Source: Syngnathus acus
Taxonomy: Eukaryota > Chordata > Actinopteri > Syngnathiformes > Syngnathidae
Length of the DNA stretch: 64,000 nt
Assembly: GCF_901709675.1 (NCBI RefSeq)
Contig: NC_051095.1
Span: 19,494,456-19,558,455 of the forward strand
Direction of reading: 5' to 3'
Part shown: piece after piece, positions 55,949 through 64,000 of the stretch
Layout: each line of letters starts with the position of its first letter
Position numbering within the stretch: the stretch's first letter is position 1
Notes under the pieces: model-generated
The model's database searches: none
Seen by the model: the letters and a program-made list of their open reading frames with translations, nothing else
What the model was told of the DNA's origin: nothing
Program-made: the position numbers and the translations under genes

Positions 55949-56249
55949 GCCATAAATGGAAAGAAAAGAAAATACTAAATCTTACCAATGTTTTTGCTGT
56001 GCTAAAATAACAAAAAGACACAGCCGACTCGGAAGGTTCCGAAGGGTGCATCGCAACACTGCTGTTGTTGTTGGCTGGGAAGCCAGACAGGGGTTTGTGT
56101 TTGTGTGCGTCAGGGAAAAAGAATGACTATCAAGCTTTCAGAACAGAACGTGAAGTCACGCTAAACTTGAGTATATAAGACTTCTCGTGGCTGAAGTTAC
56201 TGATGGTGTATGGGGTGCACTCTGACTTGTGTGCTCAGTGACGGTGTGT

Positions 56250-56490
56250 ATGTCGGTGTGGTTGGTTGTTTGTCTCTATATGTGCCCTGCGACTGGCTGG
56301 CGACCAGTTCAGGGTGTCGTCTGCTGGATGGATGGATGGATGGATGGATGGATGGATGGATGGATGGATGGATGGATGGATGGATGGATGGATGGATGGA
56401 TGGATGGAGTTCTCGTGACTGCGACTGACTGGTGACCAACTTATGTATGTTATGCCCCACCTCTCGCCTAAAGTCAGCTGGGATGGGCAC
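56250..56490 (+). repeat. SINE 3' part with expanded (GGAT)n
   Basis: GGTTGTTTGTCTCTATATGTG, CCCTGCGACTGGCTGGCGAC and CAGTTCAGGGTGTC are SINE body. The following (GGAT)n runs from 56326 to 56406, about 20 units, where other copies have about 4. Beyond it GACTGACTGGTGACCAAC repeats part of the body, so the array may sit between two body segments. Confidence 0.7.
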
Positions 56491-57850
56491 CAGACGTTTC
56501 CACATGAAACAGGTGTTAAAAAATATATTTTATGAATATTTTAAGATTATTATATCATTTTTAAATATTCCCACCACAAGTTTTCCCCCTATCTGTTTTT
56601 TTTCCGTAGGTGGGGGGCAGGGGTCATACTTTTGCATTTTATTCCTATTAATAATGTCGGAAAATGTGAGGTGCATTTTCGACACAAACAGGTTAATTTC
56701 TTTTGACACTTGACAGTTACCATAAAATGAGCGGTGTGAGGATTATTATTTTAGTTGTATTTTTTTAAATAATTGCTTGATTTTTTTCATGTAATTTTGT
56801 TGTATTTTATATTATTGTTAAATGTTTTTGTATTTTATAAAAAGTTCTACTTGCATTTTCTTATGAATATTAACGTTATAAATTAATTTATGAGAGGCCC
56901 TGAAGTTCCTTTGACATTTGTATGAGACTCGCTGAAGTACATAATTTATTTTACATTTGTTTAAGTATTGTCATAAATAGAATGAAAAAGGCTCATCTGT
57001 GAGGCAAGGGTTAACTTAACGATTTCATAAAACGAGATGCGTGACTACCCCCAAAGGCCTGATGTTAGTTGTCACAATGGGCTAACAAGTAGCAGTTAAC
57101 TTGTATGTGTGTGTTTGAATGAATGTGTTTTAGGAGACAATTTACTGGGTAGCTGTCACTCAACAAAGATAATGTGTGTGTGTGTGCGTGCGAGTGCGTG
57201 TGTGTTTTAGGAGACAACTTAATCCGTAGCTGCCACTCAACAAAGATAGTGTGCGTGCATGTCTGTGTGTATGCGCGTAGGCATACTGTCATCCTGCACA
57301 CACTCAAACACAAAGCCCGAATGGGATGTACAAAAGCTGCTTCCACCTCTAACAGCAGCTCGTAGCATGTCAGCCAGCCACGCCTGCCTTGTTATCCTGG
57401 AGGCAAGGGGCTTTGAGGGAGACTCAAAGGCAGTTGGATGATAAATAAGCTTCTATTCAAGTAGCCATGTGAGACAGTCTCTTGTTTGTGTCATCGGTGT
57501 CTTATCTACTGATTTCTTATTCTTCAATAATTTTTGTTTCTTGCTGTTTTCTATTTGCTTATTGATATGTAGTATCTCCTGTGAGGAACCAAAGACTACT
57601 TGTGTCTAATCCCATCCCTGACCCTGATCCTTGTTGGTCCTATCTCTGCCTTAGTAATATTTAGGATGTGGAACCTGTATAGTGCATCCTGTCAAGAGTG
57701 TCTACACACTCTTACAGCCAAGAATGTGTTTGCAGCGGTCACGCTGACCTTCAACTTCTAATGGAAATCAGAGCATCCTGCAGCGAGCGGACGCCTGTGT
57801 GCAAACTTCGACTGTGTCCAAATAGAGATCACCCAGTCCTGACCTCCAGT

Positions 57851-57852
<2 letters not shown>

Positions 57853-57916
<64 letters not shown>

Positions 57917-57921
57917 TGTGC
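57853..57921. repeat. (TG)n microsatellite
   Basis: About 33 TG units with one TA interruption near the end. A CA-rich tract (58005-58220) follows in the complementary sense. Confidence 0.97.
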
Positions 57922-58584
57922 GTGTACGTGGGTGGGTGTGTCCTCAACCTAACGGTTATCAGCTTCTCTGGAGGCAGACGCTATTACTCATTAACGCAAA
58001 TGATAGCACACACCCACACACAAGTGCATACACGTACGCACACACCACTACACAACCGAGTCTAACCCCAACATGTACACGTACGCGCTCACACACGTCC
58101 CAAACACACATGCACTTGTATATATTTGCACAAATGCATGTGACCATACATATTCACACACAGGGACGCACGTGCATGTAGCATGCACATACACAAACAC
58201 ACACATGCCCACACACACCTGCGGTTGTTTCCATGTTACCTCAACAGAGTGCCGCATGGAAGATAGTGTGGTACCTTGGCTCAGCAAGCCTCAACACATA
58301 CTTTGGTTTTTATTTTGCTTTTTTTGGTCATAAGACATCATAACATTGTTAGGTGTCCGCAGAAATAAAGAAAATACCACAAGGGGAAAAACAAAACAAA
58401 AGCCAAAACTTGTTTTGAATTGAATAACTGGTTATTTGATTTTTCTAAAACGCAGCCCTTGATACGATGAAAAGTTCTTATTGAGTATTTTTATTTTATT
58501 TAGTAATGTTTCAAACGTCAAAAATCAACAAATGGCACTTTTGTACCCTGGCTAATTGGGTTAGTAAGCAATAAGCAATTACAC

Positions 58585-59250
58585 CTAAATTTCGATTTTA
58601 CTCACTTCGATACTATGCGACTTTCTGTCTAACGCGGTTTTGTCATGGAGCCCAATTTTTTTTGTCTTTTAATGGTATTTTAAATGGACCATATAAGGAC
58701 CTTACGAAACTAATTGAATAGCGTGTAAATCATAGCGCTAGTGACTTGATAAATTTCCGTGAACAATTTAAAGACGTTAGATAATAAGAAGACTGGCTGT
58801 TTGATCTTTATGACTACTTTATTACAGTGTTACAGATACGTAGCTTGTTTTTGATTTGGAAAGGGGGAAGTTCGCGGAAGCACCTCATCCACACAAGTCA
58901 AAGAGCGTGGCCGGACACATTAGTAGAATAAGTGGCTGCTTTATTCTCTCTGCCATCCAATTCACATTGCATCAAAATGACTTCCTGAATCCGCCCAATA
59001 TTGTCATCTGCGCATTGCTTCTCTTTCAATAAAATGTCAACAGACTCTCCGATGTGTGTGGCGCAAACGGACCCCTTCGACTGTCCAACAATATGCCTGA
59101 CCTAAATTAATGTAACAAAGGATCCCTTCGGCTGCCTAAAAACATTCTAAAACTTTCCAAATAAACAAGACTGTCTATACAACGTGCTTTCGGGGTTAAC
59201 GCGAGTCCCAAATTCTGGACCCCAAAGTCTGCGTAAAATCGAGAATTTGG
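58585..59250. mobile_element. TIR element, copy A
   Basis: It begins CTAAATTTCGATTTTACTC and ends, on the other strand, CCAAATTCTCGATTTTACGC. The interior (AAGGGGGAAGTTCGCGGAAG, AGTGGCTGCTTTATTCTCTC) is nearly identical to copy B at 62644-63258. No intact transposase frame was found. Confidence 0.65.
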
Positions 59251-59364
59251 TGTATTTATTGATTGAGCGATCGATTGATTGATTCATTTCAATAATGGTG
59301 ACTAAATAAGTTTGAAAGGTGGGGATACTGATTCAGAAAAGTAAATCCTCATCCTTCCCACCTA

Positions 59365-59367
<3 letters not shown>

Positions 59368-59444
<77 letters not shown>

Positions 59445-59515
59445 AGTGCGTGTGTGTGTGTGTGTGTTTTTTCTGGATGACTGGGTGGGGAGATGGACAT
59501 TCCAAGCATGCACAC

Positions 59516-59579
<64 letters not shown>
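59368..59579. repeat. (TG)n and (AC)n arrays in inverted orientation
   Basis: About 50 TG units (59368-59467, with a few CG and AG interruptions) are followed after about 50 bp by about 30 AC units (59517-59579, two AAACC interruptions). The two arms are complementary and could form a long hairpin. Confidence 0.95.
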
Positions 59580-59582
<3 letters not shown>

Positions 59583-60229
59583 AACCACACACACCGTGCC
59601 CACCTCCCACATTCCTTGAAAATCCTGAGCTGTGACTAAGTGCATTTGTTGATCCACGTGTGTCTTGTTCTAATCTGTGGCCGAGCCCCAATTTTTCTGT
59701 CCTTTTAGTGGCTGGCTGAGACTAAAAACATCCAAAGAAAAAGCGGTCTTCTCATATAATGAAGTGTCATATCGGAAGGGGGCTTCCTTTCACCTTTTGC
59801 ATGTATGTTGTACTGTATGTCAATGACAGTCGTGCCTAATGTAGTATTCGGGCTGTCACCCTCGAATCATTTTAGAATCAATATTGCTAACGACTCTTCT
59901 GACAGTCCTGGTGTTAACACATCTTTGCAAATAATACTTAGGTTTGATACAATTATTGTAAAGTGACGCTTTATTTTTGTATGAATGAACTAGTCCTAAA
60001 ACTTTGGAGCCAGGCAGTAAGTAGTACATCTGTGCTCGTCTGCCAAAAGAGAGCACATTTCGGGCCGCAGCGAGTGTGCCAAAGGCCTGCTGTTGGAACT
60101 GTTACACTGCGCTGGCATGCCTGTTACACACTTTCCCCACAATAATCAACCATCAAAATAAGCTACCAAAGTAACTGACCAACAAATTACTAGAAGTAAA
60201 CTGCAACAAATCAACCGTCAAATGAACTA

Positions 60230-61650
60230 ACTAGAAAATCAAGTAGTTAGCAACCTACCAACCAAGCAACTAACAACACCCCAAGTAGTTAACCAACCAA
60301 CCGACCGACCGACCGACCGTACCTAAAGAGTATTTTATTGTATCCTACCTGATGCCATTACATTGTGCTTCGGTATTACATATTGTTTGAGTACACTACA
60401 ACAACATGCATGCCACGCCAGTATCCCAAAATTTTAGAGGCCTTGACTGACACTGGAGGACGTAACCACATTCGCAAAAACACACACAGGTGTATGCACG
60501 CACACACACCGACGTCAGTCAACACGTCATGTCCATTTGTCAGTGTGCGCTAATGTCTCTGTCTGCATGCTTTCTGCACTTGAATTTATATCTCGCACTA
60601 TGATGCAAACAGTTAAGAATGTATGAATGTGGATGAGAACAACGGGGGGAAAAAAACACTCAACTTTGAAGTCATCAACTCTTGAGGATACAGTTCAGGG
60701 CAGTAGAAACGGCAGTAACTACATACTGAAAAATGGTGACTCTACAACTGAAGAGAATGATTTATTTAACTACTTCACTGGAAATTTAAAAATACTTTTA
60801 TTTGGGGGGGTATTTCTTGGGTAAATAATCGGTTCAGAAAATGGATTGATGGATGGGCTTTCTAAATGACAAAAACGCATGTTTTTGTGTCGTACAATCT
60901 GATTGAACAACCCTGCTGTCCCTCCATGCCTCCTCTTGCCTTGTCTAAAACTCGGCGCAAAAAGCCCACAAGTGGCCGTGGAGATTACGTCCACGGAAGA
61001 CTGGACAATGAATGGGGCTGTTGTGTCCTGCAGTGACAACAATGCCACCAGACCAACACAGGGATTACAAGCGCGTAATAATGAGTCGAGCACTGCGTCA
61101 TGGGGGAGTCGTTAACAAAGGTCAAGCACCGTGTCCACCGCTAATACGTTTCTTCTGCACATCTGCTCATCTAAGGAATTAATCAACCAACTGACAACCA
61201 GCCAAGTAACAAGCGACCAAACAACCGAGTAACTATCCAGTCAACCAAGGAACAAACCAACCACCTGACTAACTACCCAACCAAGTAACAAACCAACCAC
61301 CTGACTAACTACCCAACCAAATCACAACCAACCAACCAACCAACCAACCAACCAACCAACCAACCAACCAACCAACCAACCAACCAACCAACCAACCAAC
61401 CAACCATCGCATCATTCTTCTTCTGCACATATACACAAATAAGTAATCAACTAAGTAACTGACATGCCATGAGCATTACCTACCTACCTACCTACCTACC
61501 TACCTACCTACCTACCTACCTGACTGACTGACACATCAATGTAACAAAGCAAACAACCAGGTAATGGATAAGCAATCAAATAAAAACCAACCAACCAACC
61601 AACCAACCAACCAACCAACCAACCAACCAACCAACCAACCAACCAACCAT
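60230..61650. repeat. CAAC/TACC-rich simple-sequence region
   Basis: Loose ACCAACCAA, AACTAACTAC and CCGACCGACC strings (60230-60330) and denser ones from 61180 lead to pure (CAAC)n at 61327-61406, (TACC)n at 61477-61520 and (CAAC)n at 61586-61649. Between them lie non-repetitive stretches, for example 60600-61100. Confidence 0.85.
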
Positions 61651-62643
61651 TTTTTTTACAATGTCATCATTGCCTTTCTTTACTGATTGGCTGGGAAGAA
61701 TCACAGTTTCTGTACTTATAGTAAGACATGTGGCATCCATTTTAGTGCAACTTAACAAATACTTTGTTTCCTTGCACGCAAAATGTCTCTAAACCATACT
61801 CCATGACTATATAATTAACATGCACTTTTTTTTTGTACTTTGTTGTCTTTTATCCATAACTTCCTTTATAGTTTGGCTGGATTCCACTGCAGTCTAGTGA
61901 GGCATGCGGCCTCCATTTTGGCCCCCGTTCCCAAATATGGTTCCTTGTACTAAAATATTGCACGCGATTGAAATTTGGACTTTTGCAATGATTACAATGG
62001 TTGACCAATCAACCAAAGCAACCCAACTCGACATGAGAAAGGAATTCTATCAATTTCATGATGGGGTGACAAAAACAAAATTTGGTGTCTGACTACAGCG
62101 CCTTAAGAGCTGTGGTCTCTGCGGGCCCACCAGCATACACCCACCCCCACATCTCTCACACTACTCTCACATTCCCCCCCTGGTGTGGATTCCACATCAG
62201 CAGCTGGCACCGAGGTTGCGAGGTTTGAAGGGAGGGGAGATTTTGTGGGGTGGGGGGGCTGGGTTGGCGAGGGAGGTTCGCACATGTCAGCCATGCTATG
62301 CCACAACAATGACAGACAGCTTCTAATTCTGTCGGCCACATCTTATATTTGACTTGAGGTTTGGTCTTAAGGGAGTGCATCCGGACTGCAGCATGACTGT
62401 CGAGCGACAAACAAACCCACACAAGAAGCCTATAACATACAAAAGTAACAGGACATGGCTCGTAATCAGTCAGTGAATAAATCAGGTTGGATTACAGCCC
62501 TGCTGATGGTTAACATTTTGGATTTATGGAAGTCAAATTGAAGACTTCAACACTTTTTCAAGCTGCTTTGAACAAATTTAAAACATCTCATTGCCTAAAG
62601 TGGGAAATATGATGTGCAAAATACCACAATCATCAAAATACAT

Positions 62644-63258
62644 CTAAATCTTGATTTTACTCGCTTTGATGCTACTTGACATTCTGTCTAACGCGGTTTG
62701 TTCATGGAACCCAATTTTTTTCGTCATAAATACATTTTCATCAGATGGACGATATGACCTTAGGAAGCTAATTGACTAGTGCATAAACCTTAGTGCTAGT
62801 GATTTAATGAATTTCCTTGAACAATTTAAAGGCGTTAGACAATAAGAAGTCTGGCTGTTTGATCTTTATGACAACTTTATTACACTGTTACAGATACATA
62901 GCTAGGATTGTTTTTGATTTGGAAAGGGGGAAGTTCGCGGAAGCACCTCATCCACACAAGTCAAAGAGCGTGGCTGGACACATTAGTAGAATAAGTGGCT
63001 GCTTTATTCTCTCTGCCATCCAATTCACATTGCATCAAAATGACTTTCTGAATCCACCCAATATTGTCATCTGCGCATTGCTTCTCTTTTAATGACATGT
63101 CAACAGACTCCGATGTGTGTGGAGCAAATGGACCCTGCCTGACCTAAATTAATGTAACAAAGGACCCCTTCGACTGCCTAAAAACGTGTCTTTCTAAAAA
63201 AAACAAGATGCAATTCCTAAATTCTGGACCCCAAAGTCCGCGTAAAATCGAGATTTAG
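62644..63258. mobile_element. TIR element, copy B
   Basis: It begins CTAAATCTTGATTTTACTC and ends, on the other strand, CTAAATCTCGATTTTACGC (16 of the first 17 bases match). It aligns with copy A (58585-59250) in the same direction, with small deletions near 63110 and 63190. Confidence 0.7.
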
Positions 63259-63769
63259 TAGTTGTAATAAGAAAAAAATGATGTCAACGTTGGAGTTCCA
63301 CAGGCACACTGCTTGTTGTGGTTGGTGTGGCTTTAGGGGGGCTTATGAAGGTGGTCTTGGGGGTTGGTGGGAATGCCGGAATTGTCTTAATAGCTTCTTT
63401 TTTAGAATGTGTCACAGCATGTAGCAGCCAAAGCTAATGCCCATAGTTGTCATATCAGCCATCTCCAAAAAAAACTGTCAAATTCCCCTTCAAAGATTCT
63501 GTTGTATGTGTGTGAAACTAACGTGTAGCAGCAAAATGGCATCATATTTCAAAAGGAGGCAGAATTGGTTTCGTGCTAATGTAAAAAGCAAATGCTGGCC
63601 CTTTGGACCTCAACAGCTGCCATCCAAATGTCTGCAACATCATTTTGACTCCTTGAAACCATTTGCTATCGCTGAGGACTATTCACATTCAAAGCAAAAC
63701 ACCTATTAATTTTAAAGGAGACTAGTTTATTCATTTTAAATGACATTTGACACAATACCATACAACCCT

Positions 63770-64000
63770 CTCATCACAGCTTTCGGGTTTGAGGTCCCTG
63801 TATTTCACAGATTTTTTTGGTCAGTGTTATAAATTTTGTATTTTCGCTCTTTGCTGGCATTTTGCGGCATTTAAAAAAATAATTTCCATAAATGTTTTAA
63901 AAGGGCAATGAATGAAGATGAAATAACGCAAGTTGAATCATGATATCGTGCCCAAGGTGGATTTATATTTTGCGGTTTTCACTTATTGCGGAGTATTCTG
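63770..64000. mobile_element. Tigger-like fragment cut by the window edge
   Basis: Phrases such as TTTGCGGTTTTCACTTATTGCGG and GTCCCTGTATTTCACAGATTT resemble the subterminal GCGG-rich parts of Tigger-like elements like that at 18168. The end lies outside the window. Confidence 0.35.

Larger units (their letters stand above)
53319..64000. other. region upstream of fgfrl1 Ig1 exon (probable first intron and 5' flank)
   Basis: No coding exon could be supported on either strand; the fgfrl1 signal-peptide exon should lie on the minus strand here or beyond the window. The region is rich in microsatellites and repeats listed separately: MITE 55776-55948, SINE pieces 54055 and 56250, TIR pair 58585 and 62644, and CAAC/TACC arrays 60230-61650. 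Confidence 0.55.

Noticed and set aside
55982-56060. Possible first fgfrl1 coding exon on the minus strand (MHPSEPSESAVSF..., donor GTAAG)
   Set aside because: The peptide is not a signal sequence and the exon would end in phase 0, whereas the Ig1 exon needs one leftover base.

Overview
The window is nuclear DNA of a ray-finned (teleost) fish. Four protein genes have vertebrate-type introns with GT/AG borders. The intergenic DNA is full of CA/GT, CT, GATA and CAAC microsatellites, and the mobile elements are of kinds common in fish: tRNA-derived SINEs, an L2-like LINE 3' end, Tc1/mariner and pogo/Tigger-like MITEs, hAT MITEs and an LTR-type solo LTR. I could not fix the species from sequence alone.

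Layout. 1-4900: intergenic, with a SINE, a 639-bp MITE and a LINE tail. 4957-11340: spon2 (+), secreted spondin-2, five coding exons, with an inferred upstream noncoding exon. 14828-17366: tmed11 (+), a p24 cargo receptor, five exons; its last intron is almost filled by a 1061-bp MITE. 18168-19191: a Tigger-like element broken by a hAT element. 20114-24305: rnf212 (+), a RING-type meiotic crossover factor, reconstructed as 12 exons encoding 251 residues. 24306-32262: intergenic, with a Tc1-like remnant, a solo LTR and TTAGGGTTTCAAG-like repeats. 32263-53318: fgfrl1 (-), six exons covering three Ig domains, the membrane span and a His-rich tail; the signal-peptide exon was not found and may lie beyond the window. 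53319-64000: no coding exon recognised, with MITEs, SINE pieces, a pair of 0.6-kb TIR elements and large tetranucleotide arrays.

Gene order and relative orientation (spon2, tmed11, rnf212 in one direction and fgfrl1 facing them) match what I know of human 4p16.3 (FGFRL1-RNF212-TMED11P-SPON2). The genes do not form a pathway: they are a secreted matrix/immune protein, an ER-Golgi cargo receptor, a meiotic SUMO/ubiquitin-ligase-like protein and a decoy FGF receptor. They are a conserved block of neighbours. Exon junctions were set by hand from splice consensus, reading phase and remembered family sequence, with no transcript data.

I found no convincing new biological system. The most unusual items are structural: interleaved inverted repeats at 36968-37207, a hAT-in-Tigger nest with an exact 8-bp target duplication, a 36-bp perfect palindrome plus a C25 tract just upstream of rnf212, and a solo LTR inside a telomere-like minisatellite.
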